Positions 48,411-60,105 of a stretch of 64,000 nucleotides of DNA are shown piece by piece (position 1 is the first letter of the stretch; each line of letters opens with the position of its first letter). Made by a program: the position numbers and the translations under genes. Under the pieces are notes generated by a model. It was not told the origin of the DNA and did not search any database. It saw only the letters and a list, made by a program, of their open reading frames with translations. The DNA comes from Umbelopsis ramanniana AG (lineage: Eukaryota > Mucoromycota > Umbelopsidomycetes > Umbelopsidales > Umbelopsidaceae): NCBI RefSeq assembly GCF_025399195.1, contig NW_026252139.1, positions 113,239-177,238 of the forward strand. Direction: 5' to 3'.

Positions 48411-50024
48411 GCTTTTGCCGTTTAGTTCATGAAATAGATCAACATCGCTAGTTATTCGCTTTTGTTTCTTTGTAACATCAAGAGGTGAAAAATAAAATAG
48501 AAGAACTGGTGAGTTTACATTTGTTCCATTTCCTTGTGTTTGTGAGAGCATACTAAACATAATTTCCGATAATAGATGAGAACATATCTGTTATAAGCCT
48601 TTCCCCTGCCAATTTTGGCTCATAAGTTGAGTTTTCCCCAACCAACGGCATATAATGGCTGAAAGAAATTCCACATGTTAGGTTCAAGTCCCAAAATAAA
48701 GATGCGAATCTGAATAATAGGCATATTTGGCATCTGAGAATGCACATCCAAAAAAAAAGAAAAAACGTCTGGTGGCCATTTCATGAGGATTTGGCGCGCT
48801 TAGAGTAATCTCGGAAGGACAGGTTCATCAGCTGCCTAAAATCGATATAGAAGGGAGATCGCCAACCCTTTCCTCAGTGGCAAGCTTGCCACGAGGCATT
48901 TTTTGAGCGAGGCTATAGGTCAGGTCGCAAGTATGCAATACTCGCCATAAGATTGGTCAAGCAAGTTCTTACACTAATAGATATTACATGAGATCTATAT
49001 CTGGATGGACATATCGGCTGAACAGAACAATAATGGTGATATGAAGAGAGATCACAATGAGGATTGCAAGTTGGCTTATGTGGGCATAAAAAGAGCCAAA
49101 AGGAAAAACAGGAATGAAAAAAAGAGACGCACGAACAGGCATTAAGGGGAAGCACGGATCATGCTGCTGATGATCACTTTATCATGAAGTACCAAAATAT
49201 TTTCTTATTTTTCTCCGTAATTTACCACAGATCCTTTTCATAATAAGCATGAGGATCCTATTTCATCAAGGTTGTTTGTAGCGTTATTAAAGTTTCACAG
49301 ACCCAGGGCCCAAGGATCATGCTAATTGGATACCAAAAGTCAGCTAACCAGAAAGCTAAAGTAAGGCGACGGTGATGGCGTCTGCGTATTGAAATGTTTG
49401 GTGTTTAGTCCTCAAGCTCATTAAATCAGGACAAGATCGGCAGGCTAGCGAGGTTAGCAAGATTATTGGGCAAGAAAGTGAAATAAGCGAAAGCATAACG
49501 ACATGGACTTGCATAAACACCGGGGTGCGGGTGTTGTATGACAACTGCGAAGCTGCATAGTCCCCTTTCTTCTATTCTTTCAAAGGCGATAATTTTAGAT
49601 TGGGTTGTTTCTCAATAATAAAAATAAAATGCTTTCCATCACAATGGCTTAAAAGTTTGGGTACTTCCCAAGTGATGTATCGCACATCTGGTATGTAAAA
49701 GCAAAGCAAACTAGAACATGGCTATATCAGGGATAGCAGAATTTTTGACAGCGGACCAGTTGCCTTTTTGCTTTTCAGAGACAAATCGGTACTCCGATTT
49801 ACGGACGACCGTGTGCGAAAAGACGATAGCAAGGGGGGACTGCTAAGTTAAGTTGGATTGAGATGAACTGGGGATGAAGACGGTGCAGGGGATGCCCACG
49901 AAAGAAGTATAAAATGGGGATCGAGACTTGATCACATTGACCTATTTTATTTTACATCTTTGCTCTTTTATATCCCCTTTCTTTTTTTTTAGTATACATT
50001 ATTGTATTCCTGTCAACGGCTTTA
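48411..50024. other. Intergenic, no gene seen
   Basis: About 1.6 kb. A T-arm-like GGTTCAAGTCCC at about 48681 has no matching cloverleaf. Frames of 60 to 80 codons show no motif. The last 120 bases are the promoter of the zinc-finger gene. Confidence 0.45.
49908..49914 (+). promoter_or_regulatory. TATA box of the four-finger C2H2 gene
   Basis: TATAAAA, about 110 bases upstream of the ATG at 50025, followed by a T/C-rich leader. Confidence 0.5.
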
Positions 50025-51036
50025 ATGGACATCTCTGAACTGATTCACTCTGACGCTGTTGTGAGCGAAAGTCGACCTTTTCAATGTACTTTTCACAACT
50101 GTGGCAAAGCCTTTGGTCGCCGCTCCGACCTTGCTAGACATTCTCGTATTCATACGAATGAAAGGTACCCGCTTGCCGACAGTTGATTGGTACAATTACC
50201 GGACCATATCATTCAACGTATTTATTCGCATTTAGACCGTTTAGTTGCATGGTAGCTGGCTGTGGCAAGAGCTTTATTCAGGTATGAGGCAAGAACTGAA
50301 TAAGCACGGAAGTTTTGATCATATGAAATATTAACTTTGCCATAAAAAAAAAACAAAAAGCGCTCGGCCCTCACTGTCCACATCCGGACGCATAGCGGAG
50401 AACGGCCTCACCTGTGCGAATTTCCGAATTGCAGCAAGAGCTTTAGTGACAGTAGTTCACTGGCACGGCACCGGTATGTCAAGCGTTCTTTCCGTACAAT
50501 GAAGTTTTTGATATACTGAAGGCTGACATAAAACAATTTCTCACCCCCCCCCCTAAAGACGTATTCATACTGGAAAACGACCCTACAAGTGCCCAATGGT
50601 GGATTGTTCCAAGAGTTTTATCCGAAAAACAATCCTTACAAGACATATCAAGTCTGTACATCCAACATGCACAAAGGGACCTGCCATTCAATGGCGCCCT
50701 CTTTTCGAAGCGCAACATCGTATGCAGTCCGTGACCTCAGCCTACCCTGAATCACCACTGTCCAGCAACTCCTCACTGACATCCAGCCCGAAGATGGTGC
50801 ATCAAAATTATCTTTCTTCTTATTTGGTTACACCTACATCATCCCCACCCATTTCTATCAAATCTATGTCTAGAACCTCTTCGTTTTCATGCAATCTCAG
50901 TCCAATGTACGAACGACGAGACAGTGGTATATCACTCTTATCCGCAAAACAAGACGATACCTATGAAGAACCTGGATTCTTCGGTTTCGATCCGAGACCT
51001 TTTGTACTCCTACCACAGCCAATCTTACGCCTTTAA
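50025..51036 (+). CDS. C2H2 transcription factor with four C-x4-C fingers
   Basis: Four exons (50025-50164, 50236-50281, 50361-50473, 50559-51036) give about 258 residues. Four tandem zinc fingers fill the first half: [57 protein letters not shown] and [19 protein letters not shown]. All use four residues between the cysteines, as in Zap1, TFIIIA and GLI-type fingers, and have standard linkers (TNERPF, SGERPH, TGKRPY). The introns fall at finger borders. The C-terminal half is Ser/Pro-rich and probably regulatory ([15 protein letters not shown]), with an acidic end. A DNA-binding role is clear. The targets are not. The four-finger block alone does not distinguish Zap1-like from other factors. 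Confidence 0.85.
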
Positions 51037-51792
51037 GCTTCCCCTAGTAAGGGGGCAGAACACACGGTTAATGATATAGATATATGAAAACTCTGTCAAG
51101 CCATTCGCGCCAACTCTATTTAGCCACCATCACCAAAAAAGTAAAGCGAAAAAAATCTTTGGCTCATCCATTCATCTCTCAACCGTTGTATATACAGTAT
51201 TTTTTTTGTTCTGTAATTTATTACCATCATAAGGCTTTTTGTAAAAGTGCTTGCACTCTACCATTCTTCTTCTTTTTTTATACCTCAAAAAATAAACACC
51301 CATACACGCTCGAATAAGAAAAGTAAATAAAAAGAGTCCTCGAGAGGCTGTACTAAAAGGAAATCAGTGCCTTTATGCTTGCCTACCACTTTAAGGGTGT
51401 GGTGCAAAAAAGCCTCGCTCTTCTCCTTCTTCCATCATGGTTGAGGCAACAGCTCCCTGCAGCTTTTTTCAATCTTACCATTTCAAGGCGAAGCCGCAAG
51501 TCTAATAATCGTTTTTTAACTTTTAAGAATGGCAAAGATCGCCATTGAACGGGTGAATGATCATCATACGATACACTGCAGTTTTACTTCAAAATGGGCA
51601 AGAGATAAGTTGACTCATCAGCTTTAACCATCTTCAGGCTACTCACCATGTTTTTCTCTATGCAAGATACAAAAGTCTACAACAAACAAGTTCATGAGGG
51701 GAGGAAAAAAAAAACCATGGTACTTTATTGTGCATTTGTGGAAAAAATCAAACCAAGCTTATATGAAAAAAATTGACTTCCGAGATTTTTTT
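51037..51792. other. Intergenic between convergent genes
   Basis: About 750 bases of AT-rich 3' flanks. No gene. Confidence 0.5.
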
Positions 51793-53135
51793 TTACAGCT
51801 GTGAAGCATCTTTCTTGTAGATCCAGCTTCCACCAGGAGATACATCGGTATGCTTGGATTTTATGACTTTGGTAGCCATTTGCTCCAATGCTGAGTAAAC
51901 AGGATCATGCTCTACCCAAGTAAAGTATTCAGGTTGCCATTGCTGGTTTGCTTCGTCTCTTTCCTTCTTTTCCGCTCTTTGCTTGTTTTCAATCTTGGTC
52001 TTCTCCTCGCTAGCTTTATTTACGTCACCTTCCAAGATGGCGTCAGAGACCTTTTGCCAGATTCGCCTGGATTCCCACTCGCCTTGTTCTTCTATGGGCT
52101 TAATTTGCATAGGGGGCCGAACGCCATCTGTTACATCCATAAAGGGTATACCACCCTTGATTCCATATGGCGTCAGCGTAGACTTTCCAGTCCATTGCCC
52201 TTCTACTTTACAAATATATTCCTTGGTTGAGCCACTGTTTTTTCTGAGATAGGCCTTAAAACTGTTTTTAGATCCCGATAGCCAGCCTTTGGAGGAATAG
52301 TCAATTGTGACATAGAATCCAGTCGAGGACTGGATATACGTTGAGCCCGTTAACTCTAGATAGGGGGCTATAAAAAAGTCGATTGTTGGGTTAAATATTC
52401 GTACACCAGAACAGTAAGAACTCTTGTCTTTCTGTGTTGTACTTTTTAAAACTCACCTGCATACCAAATTCCATTCACTGTCAGAGAAGGCAAGGTGAAC
52501 AAATACGATTCGTCGTTTCTGGTCTTCAGCTTAATAACACCATGACCAACTTGGTCTACTATGAGAGACGTTCCAGAAAATCGAGTCTTTTGTCCATTAT
52601 GGCCGTTGACAACAACGCCGGCCGTATCGTTTTGCAAGTGAAAACCAGTGATCGGAGGGTGGTGGGATACTTGCTCACATACAACATCCGTTTCCCCGCT
52701 ATCACCGACAGCACCCCATGTCATAAAGTATTGCTCGCCAAGGACGGGATTGTAAGGCTTTTTCTCCCATTCACCTTTTGGTACTCTACTGGAGTATGAG
52801 CCGTTTAATGAGGATATGAACCATTTTAGCACGGCCAACATTCTCTGTTGCTCATCGTCAATTTGGGGAATGGCGGCAAATAGATCGGGGCGATTGACCC
52901 AGTATTCACTGTAAATGGTCTCAACGGTTAGGGCAAAAACAAAACCGTCTCAACTGCAGGTAGTATGCACTTACGAGTACTCGATTAGTGAGTTTGGCGC
53001 TAATAAAAAGGCTGGGCAAGTAAGCGAAGATAGATCGCCAGAAAAGGATGCGAGCGATTTCAAAAATGAGTGAAAGGCTCCCTTCTGTTCAGAAGGTATT
53101 TGATCAACGTTATTTGGTACTTCTTCTGATGACAT
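51793..53135 (-). CDS. Oxysterol-binding protein homologue (Osh/Kes1-like)
   Basis: A short, single-domain lipid-transfer protein that would exchange sterol or phosphatidylserine for PI4P between membranes. Three exons: 53135-52975 (MSSEEVPNNVDQIPSEQKGA, then LKSLASFSGDLSSLTCPAFL), 52908-52457 and 52367-51793. The lid and core carry NGSYSSRVPKGEWEKKPYNP, NPVLGEQYF, and the family signature EQVSHHPPITGFHLQN, followed by GKSTLTPYGIKGGIPFMDVT-like sequence and the C-terminal region with WTWEHDP-like FTWVEHDPVYSALEQ. The length of about 395 residues, without PH or ankyrin domains, fits the yeast Osh4 to Osh7 group. Sequence alone does not tell which ligand is bound. Confidence 0.9.
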
Positions 53136-54439
53136 TTTTGAAAAGGATCAAAAAGTGGGTGAATGATATTTGAGTTATTCAAAAAGAACGCGGAGGAATG
53201 GCCAGAGCTTTGGCTTTTTTTACATTTTTGCCTAGCTTTCTCTACGTTGCGTGACGTAATGTAAGAATGCCCAATTCGACTGTACGCAAGTTTTATGTAT
53301 ATCTGGCCACCTAAATTTTGCTGGCGTTAGGTTGCTTTCGTCCTGGTTTTGATACACGCACCTCTTTGGCCGGTAGCTGTGCTTTTGCGCAATGTTACAA
53401 ACCTGGTTAGAATTTGGTATTCCAAGTTTTCCATGACCCTTTTTACTGAAGAGTGGCACGATGTTTTGCTGAGGTGGAGCATTCTTTTACATAAAGTGCT
53501 GAATGTCAAGAGGTAAAATAAGACGGTAGGTGGAGGTCATGAATATGTGATATTCGGCAGAATTGTTTATACATCGCCTATCGTGAAAGCCAACTTGGCC
53601 ATTGTACTGTTAGAACGTGTTTCAATTGCTCCAAAACGGGTAGTCATAAAATGAGGTTATTCACCGTCCACATAATATGTTTCCTGTTTTTATTCATGTC
53701 TCACTCGTGATAAAGTAGTAGGCTACCGCAACTATAATGTAGCTAGGTTATTCTTGTTGAATCGACCGGTTTTGCCTCTCCAAAATATTTCATCTTTCCA
53801 CTCTAGCCTGAATTATTGCCAATGATGCAACTGTGCAAAAACCCCATTTTCTAAATCCGGTGTCTGAATTTAAGAAAAGCTGCTGCTAAAGCGGAGCCAT
53901 CCTGCGCAAGGCAAAAGGTATGGCTGAGTGAGGCTGATACAGAGGCAAAGCTTTTGTTTCAAAAAAGAAGGACAGAGGCCAAGGAAAGCTTCCGAAATGC
54001 TACGCTGTACACAAGACTTTGAGTTTGTTTTTATTTTCAACGCCTTATCCATCATCATGGAAATGAAACATGGCCAACTCTCTTTTCCATGAAAGTATGA
54101 TTTGCTTGAAGTTACCATCTTGCGACTTATCCTTTCCTTTGCCAAGATGCTCATACCGACGTCGATGCCATGTCATATGAACTTAGACCACTAAAGCAAT
54201 TATATCTATTCATACAACTCGCGTGGCTTTTGATGGGGGGAGGGTTTCTAGCTGTATTGAGGTGCTCACGGTTGCCTGTTTGGATAGCTTTAATTCCGCG
54301 GAACTTGGGGACCTCGTTTCTGTAATGAACTTTTTTTATTGCCCGCGTTATTTTTACCACTGCCTTAACTTGTTCTCTTTTTCTTATCCTCAACATCAAT
54401 CTCTGGTTTCTTAACAACTTTTTTCTTATAAACCGTTAC
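53136..54439. other. Intergenic, no gene seen
   Basis: About 1.3 kb between divergent genes. Several 60 to 95 codon frames on the minus strand lack motifs. Confidence 0.45.
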
Positions 54440-54787
54440 ATGCCTTCCCAGAAGAAAGTCCAGTTCTCGCAATCGATCGAGTTCATCTCTACCTTTGGGG
54501 ATGACGAATATGGTGCGTATCATGGCGATCTCCTGTTTGCTTTGAATAAACATTTGTCACTAACTTCTTTACCTTGCTGTTTAGACCGTACATGCTTGGA
54601 GACGACTCCTTGCACCTATAAGGATATGTTTGAGCTCTTACAATTGCGCATGGAGCTACGCAAGCAAATGGAGAAAATGCTTAGTGAAAGAGACGCCCAG
54701 GATTCCGCAAACGAATTAGATTATGCATCTTCAACGTCATCTCCAGCAACATCTACCTCTTCATCTGATGAAGAAGTCTTCAACTGA
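54440..54787 (+). CDS. Small acidic protein with PP1-docking-like KVQF motif
   Basis: Two exons: exon 1 from ATG 54440 to about 54513, then an intron ending GCTGTTTAG, then exon 2 to TGA at 54785-54787. The product is about 90 residues. It begins MPSQKKVQFSQSIEFISTFG. KKVQF fits the RVxF consensus for docking to protein phosphatase 1. The junction gives DDEYDRTCLETTPCTYKDMF, an EYDR(T/S) segment that commonly follows such V-x-F motifs in fungal and animal proteins. A helical stretch (LLQLRMELRKQMEKML) and an acidic Ser-rich tail end the protein. The unspliced frame also stays open through the intron, so intron retention is possible. Role as a PP1 or PPZ regulator is an inference. Confidence 0.6.
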   Translation: MPSQKKVQFSQSIEFISTFGDDEYGAYHGDLLFALNKHLSLTSLPCCLDRTCLETTPCTYKDMFELLQLRMELRKQMEKMLSERDAQDSANELDYASSTSSPATSTSSSDEEVFN

Positions 54788-55289
54788 GATACCCCATTGT
54801 CGCACACAGCGTTACCGCCGTGCGCACATTCATTGACCTCTACATAGCCACCGCCCTCTCAAAGTACCCAGCTCAAGTTCTCTTGATAATTTTTTTTCCC
54901 CGTTTACATTCAAATTTGCCCCAATTGTAATATATTGCTTTTCTTCGTTTTGAATGTTTTTGTACTTTTTGTAAACCAATATCTCTTTAACTACATTTTT
55001 TTCAACACTTTGCACCATTCTTACAGCTCTTTCCGTTGTTCATCATCCATAATATATAGATCTTTTATTACATTCTCCTTGATCACCGTCGTCTGACCTC
55101 AAATTGAAAATTTGGTGGCCATATTTGCGCGTCTTGTGTGACTCTCAGCAAAATTACAAAAAAAAAAAGTGCCTGTGCTCCACTACCGTGAAAAAGTCCA
55201 CCGATCTGTCCTGCCTTGATCTCTCTGACTGAATGTGTACTGCATAAAAGTTGTGCTCAACATCGCCGTACGCAACAGACTATTCACAA
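54788..55289. other. Intergenic between two plus-strand genes
   Basis: About 500 bases, T-rich. It holds the 3' flank of the small acidic gene and the promoter of the RhoGAP gene. No coding signal. Confidence 0.5.
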
Positions 55290-58200
55290 TGAGTGCGCCC
55301 CCAGTCCCGGAAGGAGACGAGCTCCAGTACTATAAAGCTCAAAACACCCAGCTTTGGAAAGTTATCACTAAGCAAAAGTCTGTCATTCACAAATTGCAAA
55401 AGGAAACCACTAGACTACTAGCAGAAAAAGATGAGCTGATTCAGAAACTGGAAGCTCGCGGATCTCAACACAAACAAGAAGAACCACCAAGACCACTTGC
55501 ACAAAGCCCTGAACCTCTACCAGTGACCATTAGCACAAGCCCCACACCCTCTGGTCACCTAGGAGAACCTTCAGCCGCAGTTCCAAATGAGAGCCCGGTA
55601 CCACCACCAAGATCGCCTTATAGACAAAATTCTGCAAAAGACATGCCCACGAAAGACGTGCCACGAAATGAACCTCCCATACCAAAACCTATGGCAGCCA
55701 CCATGACGAGTGAAGTGCGAGTAGAGGAACGAAAGCCCGCACCAGAACCTATCATCTTGCCCAATTCGCCTCCCTCGCCTGTACCAGACGTCCTTTCTCC
55801 TAGAAAAGCCATCATAGACAAGGATGCTCAGCTGTTCGCCGAATTTAACGCAAGCCTCATGAAACGTGAGCGCCAAAAACCTAATACAGCTTTGATAAAT
55901 GCGACCTTTCCCAGAGATTACCAAAAGGAGGCCGAACAATTGCGACAGGAAGCTCTGAAAAAAACAGGTACTCCCACTGACGAGGAATCTGAGCAACCCT
56001 CTATGGCGACTGCAACGGCAATGAATGGCCATATGTTAACAGAATCACCAACGCCACAAACAAGCTCCTTTGAGATTTCTGTAAATTCTTATTCACCACC
56101 TGAATCGGGTTCAAATTTAAAGCAGCCTGAACCGTCGTCATTTGATCCTAGCGGAATGAGTAATGAAACTCTAGCTAGTTTGTCCATCAAGGTGATCGCC
56201 TCGAAGATCAAGGCAAATGAAAAAGACAGAGAGGTCTTATGCTTCCACATATCTGTTGGTAGAATGCTAAAGCCGCCGTCCACGGACAGCGATTGTTCTG
56301 ATTTGCAATTTGAGGAACTTTGGAGAGTGGAGAAGTTGTATTCCGATTTCATCAATCTGGACGCAAGGGTAAGTTATATAAACGTTGGTTCTGTGGCAGC
56401 TATTCTCATCGTTAATGGCCAAGCTTCGATGGTCTAACCTTTCTGGCCACCTTTAGATGCGGGCTGGAGCTTTGAATGAAAAGCAGAGGCCCTCTGTCAA
56501 ATTTCCGGAAAAGTCTCTCTTTAATACATTATCACCAACCAAAGTGGACCAACGAAAGATTGCTTTAGAGCGATACCTTCAGCAACTCATTTTAAACCCT
56601 TTGGAACACATTTCAGATATTTGCGAATTTCTGAGCACAGATGTCGTTCAACATGTAGCCTCAGATTCTGTAAGTTCAATTGTTGTAAAAATGGGCTTTC
56701 GTTGACCGGTTTCTTGCACAATTTTTTTAACCGGTGTCACCTTATTGAATCTCGATTAGCTGGGATACAAGGAAGGGTACCTAACGAAACGAGGCAAGAA
56801 TTTTGGAGGTTGGAAACGTCGTTATTTTGTTATTCAAAACCACTGCCTATTTTATTATGATAATGTAAGTTAAGAATGACGGAACCATTTGCCTTTTCAC
56901 CTAGAACCATTATTTACCAATTTTGCTCACTATCAGAAAAATGGAAATCAGTTGGGCGTGATACACCTTAAACATGCAAAAATTGGAAGACAAGCTCCCC
57001 AAACCGCTTCGGATGCCAAAGACAGCAAAATGTTTCGTCATGCATTTCTGGTACTGGAACACAAAAAGTCTGGATCAAGCGTGTTGGCTCGTCATATTCT
57101 TTGTGCAGAATCTGATTTTGAGCGCGATGAATGGATCGATGCTTTGATATACCACGTCAATGCCCAAGATGAAGAACCTAGTCTGGAACCCAGCACCCCA
57201 ACCACCCCTCAAGCAAAGGACAATAATACAGTGCTAGGCAAATTTAAAAAGCTAAGGAAACCCGACAAGCGCCACAAAAGCACATATGACTTTAACAACG
57301 ACTCTGTACCTGTCAGTCGCAAAACGTTTGAGATTTCTGGCTCAGAAGACACTCGCTTTTCAGACTCCACATTTGCTATCAAGCAACAGCGGTCCAACTC
57401 CGACCCCGCCATTACACCCATCATACGTCCTTCTCCTCGAGAACGTACACCGCTGCGGCCATCCAAGTCTCGTTTGAACTCGAACGATGAAGTTGTCTCT
57501 AACGATTCAGGATTTGACACAAATGACACCCTCGCTAATGACTCCTCTGCAGCCAGGAGCTCTGTCATTTCTCTAAAGAATGGACAAGGCGATTCAGAGC
57601 ACCAAATTTGGAGCCCAGACGAGAATACATCCGGTCCCATCAATGCCGAAAAAGAAAATCTCTCGCCACCTACTACGTCAACTTCCAGTTCTCGCCAGAT
57701 TCGTGCTGCTAGACGACTAACTGGAAAATTGACAGGATGGGGAAAGAAGACAGTACATACCCCTGATGACCCTGAAGGCCAAGAGCCTTCACTACCAACA
57801 CCTGAGGATTTTAAGGAGCCGGTTTACCGGCTGCAATTCGCAATTCCATTGCAACTGGCCATCGACGTGACGAGATCGACTATTCCAATCGAGCTTCCAG
57901 CTGTGGTGTATCGATGCATTGAATATTTAGACGCAAAAAATGCCGTGATGGAAGAAGGCATTTACCGACAAAGTGGTAGTACCGCCGTGATCAATGAGCT
58001 GCGTGAAAGATTTGACAAAGGTATGCGTCGGTTTTCCATACTAATGATCAGCGGTTCTTTTTTATGGGCACAATTTCGAAGTCCATTATGGCTAACAGCC
58101 CATTTACAGAGGGTGACTACAATATTTTAGAGAGTGGTATCTACTACGATGTACATGCTGTGGCAGGATTGTTGAAAATGTGGTTACGAGAGCTGCCGAC

Positions 58201-59030
58201 CGAGGTACTCACCACGGAGCTGCACGATGACTTTCTTGGTGTCATAGGCAAGTCATACAGCTTGTGGCTGATAAACACACCATTGACTTCGTCGTTTTGC
58301 TAACATTTCATGTCTTTCAAAACATCTCGTGCTTTCTAGATTTGATGGATCCTGCAGAACGGCTTTCAGAACTTGGTCGTCTCATCTCTTCATTACCAGT
58401 CGCTCACTACACTTTGTTACGAGCGCTGAGCGCCCATATACTACAAGTTGTGCAAAACGCCTCAGTGAATAAGATGTCGATATTGAATATCGGTATCGTA
58501 TTCGCTTTAACCTTGGGTATCCCTGGTAGCATCTTGAATATGTTGCTTACTGAATTTGACTATGTATTTTGGACAAGTGATGAAATTGCCCGCCAAGATG
58601 GTGATGGCCACCAACCGAGCCAGGAAGGTCCAGGTTATGATCATAGTCGTGAAGCCCGTGATCTTGAAGAATCAGACGTTGACGACGAACTGGGAGAGCA
58701 AGAAGATGAGCCAGAAAAGGAACCAGAACGGCCAAAGCAAGAAAAAATTATGTTTGGCAAAAATTTGCTCACCGTCATTCAAGGCGATGGCTATCGTAAT
58801 AACCGTAATAGCATGATTTTCTCAAGTGGAGCCCCTAATGCGATTAAGCACATTGAGAAAAATCTGGAAAGTAAGTGCTTGTTGATGATGAACCTTTCTC
58901 TTCTCATTTGGTAAACTTATCAAACATATTGTGTTTTTTTTTTTAATTAGCTACACAACCAATGCTCCTTTCAGACGAAGATGATGAGGATGACTCTAAT
59001 TCTGTATATTCAAACGATAGTGCACCCTGA
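55290..59030 (+). CDS. PX-PH-RhoGAP protein, Bem3-like
   Basis: A GTPase-activating protein for Rho/Cdc42-type GTPases at the plasma membrane, a polarity regulator. The ATG at 55290 (MSAPPVPEGDELQYYKAQ) is chosen over an open frame further upstream. Domain order: an N-terminal coiled coil (LWKVITKQKSVIHKLQKETT), a long Pro/Ser-rich linker, a PX domain (about 56160-56670; LWRVEKLYSDFINLDAR, FPEKSLFNTLSPTKVDQRK), a PH domain (about 56760-57180; YKEGYLTKRGKNFGGWKRRY, ERDEWIDALIYHV), a disordered linker, and a RhoGAP domain (about 57800-58560) with the arginine finger in EEGIYRQSG and LLKMWLRELPTEV. An acidic tail follows (PEKEPERPKQEK, DEDDEDDSNSVYS). Total about 1,080 residues. The order matches yeast Bem3. 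Confidence 0.92.
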
Positions 59031-60105
59031 TACACTACAGATATCCTAATAAAAATAATGCCCGGTGTAGAATTGCAGCGTCTGTATTTCCACAGCTTCC
59101 ACCATGACCTAATTGGGGATTTCACCCAAGGTAACGATCTTCACCAAGCATGGAGGAATGCTTGTGTTTGAAAGCAACATTGTCACGCTACTGAACAGTA
59201 CCAAACAAACAAAGGACATGCCCGATTTCAGCCTCCAACCCCTCGGCCATCTCTGTTTTCTTTTTCTCAAAGAGCGAGAAGGAATCGTCCCTGAAAAAAT
59301 TAAAAAAAAGTACCCTCCTAAGCACATCGTTTGAAATGACTTGGTGCATCACTGTACATTAAAAAATCCGCCGAAAAGGCGCTGTGTGAACGGTACCAAA
59401 AATCTGCTTTTTCTACACAGAATTTGAACACGAGGGCTCCTTGACGTCCCTGAGTTTGATTGGTAGGCAAAACGATGAACCTGCGCTTTGTGCACAGCGT
59501 AACGATCTCTATCTGCAAAGCATCATCCAAACGAGGAAATGGCAAAATTTCAAGGAAACGCAAAAGCCCAATTTACACGCAGCACTTTTGAGACAACGAG
59601 ATAGTATATTTCTTCATGGTTCATGTAATTGAATGTACCTGTAAACCATTGCGGGCATAATAAACAACATCCGCTATGAAGAAAAGCGTGTGTTACATCA
59701 AAAGGAGCGTCCGCCGACGATTCTTTTAAAAACAATATACCTCATCCTTCACGTTTAAAGAGCCATATACAGCTTCCATTATCATGACAGCATATAATAC
59801 TATCTTACACTCTACAATATAGTATGTAAAACTTGGCCAAAATGTACATACCATTGCATGTTTACCATAGCCGGCGTTTAAGCTGTGTGACACCACACCT
59901 ACGAATATCCAGAAGCCACCACTATTTTTGCACCTTTTTCTTGTCTTCAGTCCTCCAGTCTTTTTCCGTCCTCTGCACATTCCTTGGCAAATTCCAAGCT
60001 TTTCTCTTCTTATTTCTTATCTCAGAATTATCAAGTAGGCTACATTGCACCAAGAGCATTTCTAGCCCGCTCACCCTCCATTCCTTTTTCATCACTACAC
60101 CCAAA
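59031..60105. other. Intergenic, no gene seen
   Basis: About 1.1 kb. Overlapping frames on both strands (59100-59980) have no motifs. The last 150 bases are T/C-rich, as in a fungal 5' leader. Confidence 0.45.

Noticed and set aside
48660-48720. A T-arm-like GGTTCAAGTCCC suggesting a tRNA.
   Set aside because: No acceptor, D or anticodon stems could be formed around it on either strand.
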